From Marinicella meishanensis (lineage in GTDB: Bacteria > Pseudomonadota > Gammaproteobacteria > Xanthomonadales > Marinicellaceae), in NCBI RefSeq assembly GCF_019931145.1, contig NZ_JAIOUV010000001.1, positions 62,001 through 126,000 of the forward strand: a DNA stretch of 64,000 bases, written 5' to 3'. The notes under the pieces were generated by a model. It had not been told where the DNA came from. It did not search any database and saw nothing but the letters and a program-made list of their open reading frames with translations. Positions 44,689 through 53,707 of this stretch are shown here, one piece after another (positions within the stretch are counted from its first letter, which is position 1; every line of letters starts with the position of its first letter). The translations under genes were made by a program, and so were the position numbers.

Positions 44689-46407
44689 TTATTCGCTGTC
44701 TTGCTCGCAACTCAGACCCGCGTTTCTGGCCAATGGCACCATCGACAAGCTGCCGGCTTCATAGCCCAGACCAGGGTTCGGGGTCCAACGGAATTTAGCG
44801 GCATCACAAGCACTCACTTCAAATTCAAAAGTGCCCCACTCGGTGAACTCCACATCACTGGAATTGAACAAAGGTGGGAACAGGGCACCGCGAGTCATAT
44901 TGACCGACAAGGTGGCCAAATTGTTTGCATACGACCCAGCCCCCAGCAACCAGATTTGATTGCCCTGGGTGTCGTAGGTGTACCAAAAAATCACCATTTG
45001 GTTGTTGGGCAGCACATCAACGCTGAGGCCGTGGCCGCCTTGATCGGGATTGATCCACAAACCCGAGTGGTGCGCTTCGATGTCCACGATTTCAGCCAAA
45101 TTGGGGCGCAAAATGAAGACCCCTCGATTGACATCGGAAACCATGACCACGCCGTTGTCAAAAAACGGATAGACGTTCCAGGCACCGCCAAAGTTGGACG
45201 TGTTATCGGGATCCGGATAGGTGTCGAAATAAGCCACTTCGGTCATTTCTGCGGCCGCCAAATCACCCAGCTTGAGAATCCGCAAGCCGCGGATGTAATT
45301 GGCTTGGTAAGTGTGGCCGTCAACGATGTATTGGTTGTGATCAACCGCCACGCCATCGGCTTCGTGGTATCCCGTCAGCACCGGGTTGTCCAAATCCGTC
45401 AGGTCCATCACATAGGTGCGGGTGTGGTCTGAAAGCCCCGCATCGCGGCGCACCAATTCATCCAACTCGTCGTCGATCAAAAAATATTTTTGGTCGGCCG
45501 TGAGCCACCCCTGGTGGGTGTATTGTTGGCCGTTGTAGCCTGTGCGGCTGAGCATGGTGGGGTTGTTCTTATTGGTCACATCGACGATGGTGACGGTGTC
45601 TTCATTGCTGGCAAAACAGATTTCTCTGCCCAAATGATCGCTGTCTGGTCCGGCATAGATCAAACACTGGGCGTCGTGGGTGTAACCATCGGCATCATAA
45701 CAGGCCGTGTATTGCGGCGACACCGGATTTTGGATGTTGACCATGTGCAAACCGCCCAAACAATTGTTTTGTCCACCGACCAGATAAGCAAATCCAGTGG
45801 CTTCGTTGATCACGATGTTGTGGGCCGAGACAAAACCACCCCCTTCATACAAATGATCCGGGGTGAAGGTTTGCACACCTTGCACATTCAACAAACGGGT
45901 CAAATTAAACACCTGCATGCCGTGTTCGATGTCATCGGCCACGATGAACGCATGGTCTTGGTAGGTTTTGATGTCTCGCCAGGCGCTGGCTTGACCATTG
46001 GTGCTGGGTAAGTTGCCCAAATAAACGGGATTGGCCGGATCGGTGATCTCGACAAAAGAGGTGCCATTGGAGCGACCAACCAAAGCAAAATACCGACCAC
46101 TGGTCTCGTGTTTCCAGCCCCAACTGTCTGAACCCTGACCACCGCCAATTTGATTCAAGTCCAAATGACCCAACAAATCCACGTTGTGACAGGCAAACAC
46201 ATCGGCTTGGCCATTTTCACATGCAGCCGGTCCATTGAATTGGTAGCCTTTGTAAGGTTGGTTGTGGGCTTTGTGCATCATTTTCACAAAGTCCCAATCG
46301 GGATACATTTTGTTCAGTTTGGCGGATTGTTGCGGGGTGTGGCAAGCCCAGGCAGTGACATGCACAAAAGCGGCCATCAGCAAGATCAAATACAATTTAT
46401 TCTTCAT
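44689..46407 (-). CDS. Choice-of-anchor B (LVIVD-repeat) secreted protein with C-terminal Trp/Cys module
   Basis: The product is 572 residues from the ATG at 46407, with signal peptide MKNKLYLILLMAAFVHVTAWA. The domain has LVIVD-type strands (YFALVGRSNGTSFVEITDPANPVYLGNL, AFIVADDIEHGMQVFNLTRL, FASNEDTVTIVDVTNKNNPTMLSRTGY, RTYVMDLTDLDNPVLTGY, VVMVSDVNRGVFILRPN) as in the 'choice-of-anchor B' family, which forms a surface propeller. The end is the Trp/Gly/Cys module (SGLWINPDQGGHGLSVDVLPN, FWYTYDTQGNQIWLLGAG, EVSACDAAKFRW, LSCEQDSE). In other bacteria this family carries various C-terminal anchors, so the module may be its anchor here. Confidence 0.88.
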   Translation of the reverse strand: MKNKLYLILLMAAFVHVTAWACHTPQQSAKLNKMYPDWDFVKMMHKAHNQPYKGYQFNGPAACENGQADVFACHNVDLLGHLDLNQIGGGQGSDSWGWKHETSGRYFALVGRSNGTSFVEITDPANPVYLGNLPSTNGQASAWRDIKTYQDHAFIVADDIEHGMQVFNLTRLLNVQGVQTFTPDHLYEGGGFVSAHNIVINEATGFAYLVGGQNNCLGGLHMVNIQNPVSPQYTACYDADGYTHDAQCLIYAGPDSDHLGREICFASNEDTVTIVDVTNKNNPTMLSRTGYNGQQYTHQGWLTADQKYFLIDDELDELVRRDAGLSDHTRTYVMDLTDLDNPVLTGYHEADGVAVDHNQYIVDGHTYQANYIRGLRILKLGDLAAAEMTEVAYFDTYPDPDNTSNFGGAWNVYPFFDNGVVMVSDVNRGVFILRPNLAEIVDIEAHHSGLWINPDQGGHGLSVDVLPNNQMVIFWYTYDTQGNQIWLLGAGSYANNLATLSVNMTRGALFPPLFNSSDVEFTEWGTFEFEVSACDAAKFRWTPNPGLGYEAGSLSMVPLARNAGLSCEQDSE

Positions 46408-46915
46408 GGTGGTTTGGTTTATTCCTTTAATCCTTTCATTGTAGTGGATCAAAGCGCAGATAGGAAGCATCTATTAAGGGTTTCGTCGATGTGACCAATG
46501 GTGTTCATGGGACCCGGTCGCTTACGGACCACAGTGCCGACCCGCCACCACCGACTCTTTTGTGCCAAAAAAAACAAACCAATTCGCAAGCCTGTCACCG
46601 CGCCACTTGGGGTGTAAATTCAGTCACCAAGCGGGCGTTGCCGTTATCCACAGAGCCTGTGGATAACTTTGTTGATAAGCGGTCAAATCACTGCTTCGAA
46701 AACAGCAGTCTTTACATTTCATTCACTTTGGTTAAATTTTAACCAAAACATGAAAAATCATATATTTCAATCACTTAAAAGACTTTTCAAACGTTGAAAA
46801 TCAATGTTGCAAACTAAATTCTTGTTTTATGAAAGTCAGATGACCGAATGTGTATAAATCAAAAAAATCAAGATATTTTTTGGGTTTTTTTCAGGCCATT
46901 CTGCCTCGCGCCCTG
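46408..46915. other. AT-rich 508-bp gap with paired DnaA boxes and palindromes
   Basis: GTTATCCACAG (46643-46653) and its complement CTGTGGATAAC (46657-46667) form a perfect head-to-head pair of consensus DnaA boxes (TTATCCACA). A third site, TGTTGATAA (46670-46678), differs at one base. About 220 bp of AT-rich DNA follow, including the palindrome TTGGTTAAA-T-TTTAACCAA (46727-46745) and AT tracts up to 46890. This looks like an origin or DnaA-binding regulatory element. The neighbours (folE2 and a secreted protein gene) are not those of a usual gammaproteobacterial oriC, so a DnaA titration or reactivation site is equally likely. The promoter of the choice-of-anchor B gene should also lie in this gap. 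Confidence 0.55.
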
Positions 46916-47836
46916 TTATTCGCTGTAGGCTTCAGCGGTGGCGTCGTGGGGGTGTAAGGACTCGTGATGGGTCACCCGTAAGTGGAAGTGTTTAACGGCA
47001 GGCTCTTTGCCCAAGGCCTGTTTGATGCGCCTGGCGGCATCTTCACAAAACATCAAGTTTTGTCCATTGCGCAGCGCAAAAGCCTGTTCGTCGGCCCGCT
47101 TGACGGCGGCCTGAACGGCCGTTTGTAAAGCGTTTTCGACCAAGTCGATCATTTTCAACAACGGCACTTGCTGTTGTTGTTTGGACAATTTGACTTTAAC
47201 CACGGCTGAGCTTCTTTGGCTGTGTGGGGTGGCATTGATGCCTTGTTCCGACCCCAACCAGTCCACCACGGCCTGAAAGTCCACCGCACCGGGGTCAAAA
47301 TTTTGTTTGAAATTTTCTTGAATCAACTGTCTGGCCAAGGCCGCTGAACAGGGACAGGTGCTGGAATAAGTCACTTGAAAGCTCAGGTATTGGCTGAGCC
47401 CAGATTGGTGACATTGAACCACCGAAAGCTTGATTGGATACGATCGCCACCCGGCATTCTCACTGACCAAGGCCGGTCGGCGCAACAGCGCTTCGGATTC
47501 AACTTCTATCAACGCGTTTTGCGAGAGTTCGCGATGCGAGTCCAGAAACTGATGGGTCAGTTGTTGCAGCTGTTGGTAGTCTATTCGACCGCCACTGAAG
47601 ACCTCATCACAGGCCAGGTACAAACGCGACATGTGGATGCCTTTGGAGACCTCATCATCCAGCGACACTTCAGCCCGCACGCGAGCCACCGCCGGCGGTA
47701 TCGAAACATCGGCCTGCAACTGCAGCGGCATTTCGATGTCACTCATGCCCACCCATTGCAACTGACCGCCCACTTTGGCTTTTTCCTCAGCGGCGATGTC
47801 TGGCAGGGTACACGATTGGTTGGTGGAATCTAACAC
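46916..47836 (-). CDS. folE2: GTP cyclohydrolase FolE2 (type IB)
   Basis: The product is 306 residues. The family is recognised by the GxSDIEMPL opening, the catalytic Cys in TYSSTCPCSAALARQ, and NGQNLMFCEDAARRIKQAL...HFHLRVTHHESLHPHDATA at the end. It converts GTP to dihydroneopterin triphosphate for folate, queuosine or other pterin synthesis, using a divalent metal other than zinc. In many bacteria FolE2 backs up FolE1 under zinc limitation and is Zur-controlled; I saw no convincing Zur box in the 110 bp upstream. The start is GTG at 47836 with no clear ribosome-binding site, so the N-terminus is uncertain. Confidence 0.93.
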   Translation of the reverse strand: MLDSTNQSCTLPDIAAEEKAKVGGQLQWVGMSDIEMPLQLQADVSIPPAVARVRAEVSLDDEVSKGIHMSRLYLACDEVFSGGRIDYQQLQQLTHQFLDSHRELSQNALIEVESEALLRRPALVSENAGWRSYPIKLSVVQCHQSGLSQYLSFQVTYSSTCPCSAALARQLIQENFKQNFDPGAVDFQAVVDWLGSEQGINATPHSQRSSAVVKVKLSKQQQQVPLLKMIDLVENALQTAVQAAVKRADEQAFALRNGQNLMFCEDAARRIKQALGKEPAVKHFHLRVTHHESLHPHDATAEAYSE

Positions 47837-47948
47837 GGAAACTGTCTATGCGGTCAAAGCTCTGATAATGAGGCCTATCTTAACAAATTCAAGCACCGCG
47901 CGGGTTGCTTTCACTTGCTTTTTGCCGTTCTGAATCCCGCTTTCGGGT

Positions 47949-49079
47949 TCACAGGTCATTGAAGCGGTTGTGCTGGAATCCAGGGATCGCCACCGACAAC
48001 CCGCGGGTGCCGACCATGGTTTTGAACTTTTCCCCCATTTCTTCGGGTAAGACCAACTGTTTCATTTCCGTCACCAAGCGGTAATGTGCGGTGAATTCTG
48101 CGGCTGGGTCCAACCATTGTTCGATGCCTGTGGCCAACAAAAAATCGGCCTGCGTGGTGTAGCCTTGCACCGTCAACCCGGCCGCTTCCATGGCTTCGGC
48201 CACGGCCGTGAAATCAACAAAGGCGGTGATGTCTTGCAAACCCACGTCCTGATAGGGGTTGAAGTTGGCTTGGTGGCGGCGGTGACAAACCACGGTGCCG
48301 TGGCGTCGTTGGGGGTGATACAAAGTTCGTCGCCCAAAACCATAATCCACCAACAGCACCATCCCTTGTTGCAAACCTGCCGTGATCGAGGCCAACCACG
48401 GTTTCAGCTGGGGGATGAATTCTCCTCGGTGACCGGATTCCACCTGCAAATCCATTTGGTCTAATTGGGCCGCCATGGCGTGATCAAACCCATGCCAGAC
48501 TTCGGTCAACTGGCCGCCTTGATCGACCAACATCAGGCGTTGGTATTGTGTATCTTGCCAACGAAAGACTTCCACCGGTAAAGCGTCAAGCACTTCATTG
48601 GCGAACACAATCCCGTTAAAAGGGGTGGCAGGCGGCTGCGCTTCCCAGCTCACCAATCGCGCCAAATGGGCGGGCAATTGGGCCACGGCTTGTTGTTGCA
48701 CGGCCCGCAGATCACCGCTGATTTCCACCACCACATAGCGCTCGGGCAGCACCCCCAACTGATCCAAAGCTTGCAGCACATCGACACAAAAACGCCCAGT
48801 CCCAGCGCCCAGTTCCACCACCGTTGGTCGGGTAACTGCGGTCAAAACGCGGGCAAAAGTGACGGCATGACAGCGGGCGAACAGCGAGCCCAACTCAGGG
48901 GCGGTGACAAAATCACCGGCCGAACCCAATTTATGCAAGCCGGCGCTGTAATATCCCAGCCCCGGTTCGTACAAAGCCATTTGCATGAATTGAGCAAAAC
49001 TAATCGCACCTTTTTGTTTGATTTGTGCGGTGATTTTGTGTTGCAATGAACGTTTTATTTCAGACAGTGAATCGGACAT
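47949..49079 (-). CDS. MidA/NDUFAF7-family SAM-dependent methyltransferase
   Basis: The product is 376 residues from the ATG at 49079. It begins with the family opening (FAQFMQMALYEPGLGYYSAG...GDFVTAPELGSLFA), followed by the SAM motif VVELGAGTGRFCVDVL and FANEVLDALPVEVF. The late VLLVDYGFGRRTLYHPQRRHGTVVCHRRHQ contains the 'YGF...YHP.R..GT..CH..H' box that is strongly conserved in the family. The mitochondrial relative methylates an arginine of complex I subunit NDUFS2; the bacterial substrate is not established. Its start is only five bases from that of the divergent phosphopantetheinyl transferase. Confidence 0.93.
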   Translation of the reverse strand: MSDSLSEIKRSLQHKITAQIKQKGAISFAQFMQMALYEPGLGYYSAGLHKLGSAGDFVTAPELGSLFARCHAVTFARVLTAVTRPTVVELGAGTGRFCVDVLQALDQLGVLPERYVVVEISGDLRAVQQQAVAQLPAHLARLVSWEAQPPATPFNGIVFANEVLDALPVEVFRWQDTQYQRLMLVDQGGQLTEVWHGFDHAMAAQLDQMDLQVESGHRGEFIPQLKPWLASITAGLQQGMVLLVDYGFGRRTLYHPQRRHGTVVCHRRHQANFNPYQDVGLQDITAFVDFTAVAEAMEAAGLTVQGYTTQADFLLATGIEQWLDPAAEFTAHYRLVTEMKQLVLPEEMGEKFKTMVGTRGLSVAIPGFQHNRFNDL

Positions 49080-49084
49080 CTTGG

Positions 49085-49657
49085 ATGGACATGGATTTAA
49101 CAATTTGGCTGCACAACAACCCCTATCAGAACAAAGCAGAGGCCAAACCCCACTCAGACGCCATTTTACAGCAGTTGTTACAAAACACACTGAATACCTC
49201 AAAAACCCTGACCATTCACAAAAACGACCACGGCAAACCCTTTGTCAATGAAGCGGTTTATTTTTCTCACAGCAATTGTCGCAACCTCCATGCCTACGTC
49301 ATCTCAACCACCGCAGAGGTCGGGGTGGATGTCGAATACATGCGCCCCAACCACGCTTTTCAAAAACTCGCTGACCGCTACTTCAGCCACGATGAACTGG
49401 CGGCCATGCAGCCGCTGGCAGCGGCTGCCCGCCGGTCCATGTTTTATCAACTGTGGACGCTGAAGGAAGCTTGGTGTAAATTGGACGGCGGCAACCTGTG
49501 GTCTTATTTGAATCGATCGGTGTTGGGCTTGGCCCAAGGCCAGTCAGCGGTGATGCCCGACAAGCACATCAAGACCACCCAAGACATTGCCGGTTATGCT
49601 TGCGCGGTGGCTTGCGCACAACCTTTCAATCGGATCTGGATCAATCATTTGGCATGA
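49085..49657 (+). CDS. 4'-phosphopantetheinyl transferase (Sfp-type)
   Basis: The product is 190 residues from the ATG at 49085; an in-frame ATG at 49091 and an upstream one at 49046 are alternatives. The Sfp-superfamily motifs are present: VGVDVEYMRP (metal-binding Asp), YFSHDELAAM, and FYQLWTLKEAWCKLDG (the KEAxxK signature with Glu and Lys). It transfers phosphopantetheine from CoA to carrier proteins in fatty acid, polyketide or peptide synthesis. It is short compared with Sfp (about 224), like the AcpT/HetI group. It heads a seven-gene plus-strand run; the next gene starts one base after its stop. No NRPS or PKS is in the window. Confidence 0.91.
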   Translation: MDMDLTIWLHNNPYQNKAEAKPHSDAILQQLLQNTLNTSKTLTIHKNDHGKPFVNEAVYFSHSNCRNLHAYVISTTAEVGVDVEYMRPNHAFQKLADRYFSHDELAAMQPLAAAARRSMFYQLWTLKEAWCKLDGGNLWSYLNRSVLGLAQGQSAVMPDKHIKTTQDIAGYACAVACAQPFNRIWINHLA

Positions 49658-49658
49658 C

Positions 49659-51395
49659 ATGAAACGCACGATATCAACAAGTTGGCTGCTGTTCTTGCTG
49701 CTCAATGCCTGTGCCGTGAACAAGGAAACCATTCGGCAAGTGGAACAAGTGATTGAAGTCAAGAAAGACGACACCATCACCTGTCCTGAGTCTGAGCCCA
49801 ACCGGTGCGCGCTGCCCAGCCCTTTTGCGGCCCAATTTCACTTGGCCACTGATCACGGACGCAACCGCATGCTGTTGTTGGATCATGGCGAAGATTCTTT
49901 GTTGGCCCGCATTCATCTGATTCGGGCCGCCACCGAATCCATCGACATCCAAACCTTCATTTGGGTTAATGATGAAGCCGGTCATTTCATGTTGCGCGAG
50001 TTGTTGGCTGCTGCCAAACGCGGGGTCAAAGTCAATGTCGTCATTGACCAGTTGTTTTCCATGGGCAATTCCTGGTTGGTCACGGACCTGGCCACCTTGC
50101 ACCAAAACCTGTCATTCAAGTTGTACAACCCGGTGTTTCAGGACGCCCACACCTCGCCGTTTGAATTCTTCAGTGCCATGGCCTGTTGCATGGCTCGCTT
50201 GAACAAGCGCATGCACAACAAAACCTTCATTGTGGACAACCGCTATGGCATCGTGGGAGGTCGCAATTACCAAAGTCGTTACTATGACTGGGACGAGAAT
50301 TTCAACTACAAAGACCGGGATGTGTTGGCCATCGGTCCGGTGGTCGCTGACATGACCACTTCTTTTGACAGCTTTTGGACCAGTCCCCATGTGGTGCCGG
50401 TGGAACACCTGCGCGATGTCAGCGCCCGCATCCTCAACAACGAACAATCTAAAATTGATTGGCAACAGCCCTTGAGTGAAAAAGCAGTCAACCTGCTGGC
50501 CCGGGCACAGGATTTGCCGCAGGTGATTGCCACCTTTTTTCCCCACATCATCGAAGTGGATCGGGTTGATTATTTCAGCGATACTCACGACAAACCATTC
50601 AATCGGGAAGCACGCCAAGCCAACGAGCAGCTGACCCAACAAATTCATCAAATTTTTGCCTCTGCCCAGCACAAAATATTGATCCAGACACCCTATTTGG
50701 TGTTCAGTCGGCAAGCCCGCAAAACCTTGCGCAAACTGCGCAAGAAGAACCCCGAGTTGGACTTGTTGGTGTCAACCAACTCCCTGGCCTCAACCGACGC
50801 CTATTACGTCTATGCCATTTCCTATAAATACAAGCGCTTTTATTTGAAAAAGCTGCAAATGCAAATTTTTGAATACAAAGACCGACCTGGCATGATCACC
50901 GAGCACTTTGCCCAACACACCGTCAATCAAAGTACCCGCATTGGCATGCACGGCAAATCTTTTGTCATTGATGACCACATCGCCATGATCGGCTCGCATA
51001 ATTTTGATCCCCGCTCAGATGTGCTGAACACCGAATCGGGCTTTGTGATTTACAGCGATGCTTTCGCGGCGGCCTTAACGGCCAACATCGAAACCGACAT
51101 GTTGGACCAAAACAGTTGGGTGGTGGCGGCCAAAGAGCAAATCCCCTTTTTCAGCCACATCAGTGGCATCATTGCCACCATTTCACGCAAACTGCCGATT
51201 TTTGACATCTGGCCTTTTCGCTATTCAACCAGTTATCGACTGAAAGCGGGCTATCCTGAAGTGCCACCCGATCACCCTGATTTTTATGAAAATTATGAAG
51301 CCATTGGCAATTTCCCTAATGTCAATTTGTCTTCCAAACAAATACAAACGATAATAATATCCGCTTTTGCTGGTTTTGCTGAACCTGTGATGTAA
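49659..51395 (+). CDS. Phospholipase D-like lipoprotein (cardiolipin synthase-like)
   Basis: The product is 578 residues from the ATG at 49659. The signal peptide ends in lipobox LLNAC, so it is a lipoprotein. Two HKD motifs are intact: HNKTFIVDNRYGIVGGRN and HGKSFVIDDHIAMIGSHN. The first domain also has ESIDIQTFIWVNDEAGHFMLRELLAAAKRGVKVNVVID. The pair defines a PLD-superfamily phosphodiesterase or transphosphatidylase such as cardiolipin synthase C-type enzymes, acting on lipid headgroups at the envelope. It starts one base after the PPTase stop and is followed 11 bp later by an unknown protein gene. Confidence 0.9.
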   Translation: MKRTISTSWLLFLLLNACAVNKETIRQVEQVIEVKKDDTITCPESEPNRCALPSPFAAQFHLATDHGRNRMLLLDHGEDSLLARIHLIRAATESIDIQTFIWVNDEAGHFMLRELLAAAKRGVKVNVVIDQLFSMGNSWLVTDLATLHQNLSFKLYNPVFQDAHTSPFEFFSAMACCMARLNKRMHNKTFIVDNRYGIVGGRNYQSRYYDWDENFNYKDRDVLAIGPVVADMTTSFDSFWTSPHVVPVEHLRDVSARILNNEQSKIDWQQPLSEKAVNLLARAQDLPQVIATFFPHIIEVDRVDYFSDTHDKPFNREARQANEQLTQQIHQIFASAQHKILIQTPYLVFSRQARKTLRKLRKKNPELDLLVSTNSLASTDAYYVYAISYKYKRFYLKKLQMQIFEYKDRPGMITEHFAQHTVNQSTRIGMHGKSFVIDDHIAMIGSHNFDPRSDVLNTESGFVIYSDAFAAALTANIETDMLDQNSWVVAAKEQIPFFSHISGIIATISRKLPIFDIWPFRYSTSYRLKAGYPEVPPDHPDFYENYEAIGNFPNVNLSSKQIQTIIISAFAGFAEPVM

Positions 51396-51406
51396 CAGAG
51401 AAGAAT

Positions 51407-52732
51407 ATGAATAACAGAACTAAACTTATTATTTTGGCCGTGTTGTTGGCGGCGGTGGCTTTGCCGTATTGGCGCATCAACCACAACAGCCAGTTTTTTG
51501 CCGAAGGCATCATCGGCCACCTCAGTCACTTGGGTGAATGGTCACAACAAGGTGTCAGCACTTCATTGAATGGCGAAGTCTCCATCAGTGGTCTGACTTT
51601 TCGCCCCAAAGGATTCCAACAATCGATTCATATCAATTCCATCAAAGTCCACACGGACATGAAAAAGCTGTTGTTCTCTGGCAGCCAAAGCCTGATCACC
51701 CACATGCCCAAAAACATGACCCTATCATTCAGCAATGTTCGGGTGTCTGGCGACGGCAATGACTTACAGCAAGCCATCAACCAAGCCAACTATTGGCCGA
51801 TGGCCGCGCAATACTTGGGCGCTTTTGGCTGTGGCGAAAGCCCTGGACCGGCCTTCAGCAACAGCCAGTGGCAAGCCATTTTCCCCATGGCACCGACCTT
51901 CAATATGGAAGTCAGTTATTCATTGGTGGATGATTACCACATCGACTTTAATGTCAACATCGACAGCCCGGGCAATTGGTTCATTGCCTGGTCAGGCACC
52001 CTGACCCGCCCCAGTGACATTGAGCGCATCACCTTTCATGACACCATCATGGACACCTTGTATTACTACCACATAGACCAAGGTTTCAATAAGAAGCGCA
52101 ATGACATGTGTGCCCAATACAACAAAAATTCATTCGCCGCATATCGCTTAAAAAGCGCCGAAGAAATCCAAAAACACCTGCGTGTTTACGCCGGCAAAGA
52201 GATGCCCGATTTTTTGAGCAACCAATACCAACGGGCGCTGTCTGAAAACATCGAACTGAATGCCATTTTCCAATTGATCGAACCCAAGTACATCTTTGAA
52301 GTGACCGACATGAGCCAAACCCAGTTCTATGGCCAGGTGAACATCGAAGCGGCCCTGGGCGAAAATGAATACCAAAAGATCGAACTGGCCGACATTGACT
52401 TTTTGGAACTGGACATGGACACCTTGCGGGCTGAAATGGAAGCCAAACAAAAGGAGGCTGAACGCCTGGAAGCCGAAGCCAACAAACCCAAAGAGTTGCT
52501 GAAAACCATCACCCGCAGCATCGGCCGCAGTGTCAATGAAACCAAAATTTCTGATTGGTCACAAGCGGTGGGACAAAACATCAAAGTCAGGACCAAACGG
52601 GGACGACCCATATTCGGCCGCCTGATGTCCATTGACAGCGATCAACTGACCATTTCTTCAAAATACATGCGCGGTAATGCCACCATCACGGTAGCCCGCA
52701 AAGACGTGGTGTCGATGAGCGTCAGTCGCTGA
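51407..52732 (+). CDS. Membrane-anchored protein of unknown function with an LSm-like C-terminus
   Basis: The product is 441 residues with an N-terminal hydrophobic segment (LIILAVLLAAVALPYW) as signal anchor and AGAGAAG before the ATG. Residues 30-300 are mixed strands without a recognised family (GVSTSLNGEVSISGLTFRPKG recalls the AsmA-like or lipid-transfer style, weakly). A helix rich in Glu, Ala and Lys occupies about 345-370 (AEMEAKQKEAERLEAEANKP), a probable coiled coil. The last 45 residues (NIKVRTKRGRPIFGRLMSIDSDQLTISSKYMRGNATITVARKDVVSMSV) look like a small beta-barrel of LSm style. It lies between a PLD lipoprotein and an ABC permease in a tight run, suggesting an envelope role. Confidence 0.7.
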   Translation: MNNRTKLIILAVLLAAVALPYWRINHNSQFFAEGIIGHLSHLGEWSQQGVSTSLNGEVSISGLTFRPKGFQQSIHINSIKVHTDMKKLLFSGSQSLITHMPKNMTLSFSNVRVSGDGNDLQQAINQANYWPMAAQYLGAFGCGESPGPAFSNSQWQAIFPMAPTFNMEVSYSLVDDYHIDFNVNIDSPGNWFIAWSGTLTRPSDIERITFHDTIMDTLYYYHIDQGFNKKRNDMCAQYNKNSFAAYRLKSAEEIQKHLRVYAGKEMPDFLSNQYQRALSENIELNAIFQLIEPKYIFEVTDMSQTQFYGQVNIEAALGENEYQKIELADIDFLELDMDTLRAEMEAKQKEAERLEAEANKPKELLKTITRSIGRSVNETKISDWSQAVGQNIKVRTKRGRPIFGRLMSIDSDQLTISSKYMRGNATITVARKDVVSMSVSR

Positions 52733-52744
52733 TCGCCCGGACTG

Positions 52745-53707
52745 ATGGCGGTCACTGGCAAGCTGCTGGGGCAATGGTGGTTCTGGCTGTTGCTGATGAT
52801 GCTGTTGGTCGTGGCATCATTGACTGTGGGCACCGTATCGGTGCCCCTGACGGCCCTGTTCAACCCCGAGTCTGAATATTTCAACATCATTTGGCAGCTG
52901 CGCTTGCCGCGCATCATCAATGCGTTGCTGGTGGGAGGTTGCTTGTCCCTGTCCGGTCTGTTGATCCAAAACCTGGTGAAAAACCCCTTGGCCGATCCGT
53001 ACCTATTGGGGGTCTCAGGTGGGGCAGCCAGTGTCCAATTGATGGTCATTCTGATTGGCTTAAGCTGGTCCCAACATGGCCTGTTTGTGGCTGGTTTTGT
53101 GGGCAGTTTGTTGGCCACCTTGCTGTTGTTGAAACTCAGCTATGAAGGCCGCATCAGGCCCGACAAAATCACCCTCAATGGCGTGGTCATGGCTTTTGGC
53201 TTTGCCGCCTTCATCAGTTTCATGTTGACCACCGCTTCGGGTCAACAAATTAAATCCATGATGTTTTGGCTGATGGGGGATTTGAGTTACGCCCAACCCA
53301 ATGTGCTGATGCCGGTGCTGTTGCTCATCAGTGTGGTGGCTTTGTTCCGGCGGCACCGGGCCCTGGACCTGTTGGCCCGGGGTGAGTTGTTTGCCATCAA
53401 ATCTGGGGTCAATGCCCACCGCATCAATTTGCTGGTGTTCATCATCACGGCCCTGTTGACCTCCATGGCCGTGGCCCAAGCCGGCACCATTGGCTTCGTG
53501 GGCTTGATCATTCCCCACCTGGTGCGGATGATGGCGGGCTATCAACACCGGCAATTGATCCCCATGTGTTTGTTGGTTGGGGCCTGTTTTTTGCTGGCTG
53601 CCGACACCTTGGCGCGGACGGTGATGAGTCCCCTGCAATTACCGGTGGGTATTTTTACTGCCATGATTGGTGTGCCGGTGTTTTTGTGGCTCAATCGGAG
53701 GGTGTGA
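52745..53707 (+). CDS. FecCD/BtuC-type ABC transporter permease
   Basis: The product is 320 residues. Start and end show the FecCD fold: LPRIINALLVGGCLSLSGLLIQNLVKNPLADPYLLGVSGGAASV near the beginning, and AQAGTIGFVGLIIPHLVRMMAGYQHRQLIPMCLLVGACFLLAADTLARTVMSPLQLPVGIFTAMIGVPVFLWLN at the end, with about ten membrane helices. It imports an iron chelate or cobalamin with the ATPase encoded next, whose ATG overlaps this stop by one base. No substrate-binding protein gene is adjacent, so the substrate is not fixed. It is a second FecCD system in the window, distinct from hmuU. Confidence 0.9.
   Translation: MAVTGKLLGQWWFWLLLMMLLVVASLTVGTVSVPLTALFNPESEYFNIIWQLRLPRIINALLVGGCLSLSGLLIQNLVKNPLADPYLLGVSGGAASVQLMVILIGLSWSQHGLFVAGFVGSLLATLLLLKLSYEGRIRPDKITLNGVVMAFGFAAFISFMLTTASGQQIKSMMFWLMGDLSYAQPNVLMPVLLLISVVALFRRHRALDLLARGELFAIKSGVNAHRINLLVFIITALLTSMAVAQAGTIGFVGLIIPHLVRMMAGYQHRQLIPMCLLVGACFLLAADTLARTVMSPLQLPVGIFTAMIGVPVFLWLNRRV

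Noticed and set aside
46643-46900. Naming the DnaA-box gap as the chromosomal oriC
   Set aside because: Neighbouring genes are not typical, and GC skew cannot be computed from this window; kept only as an origin-like element.
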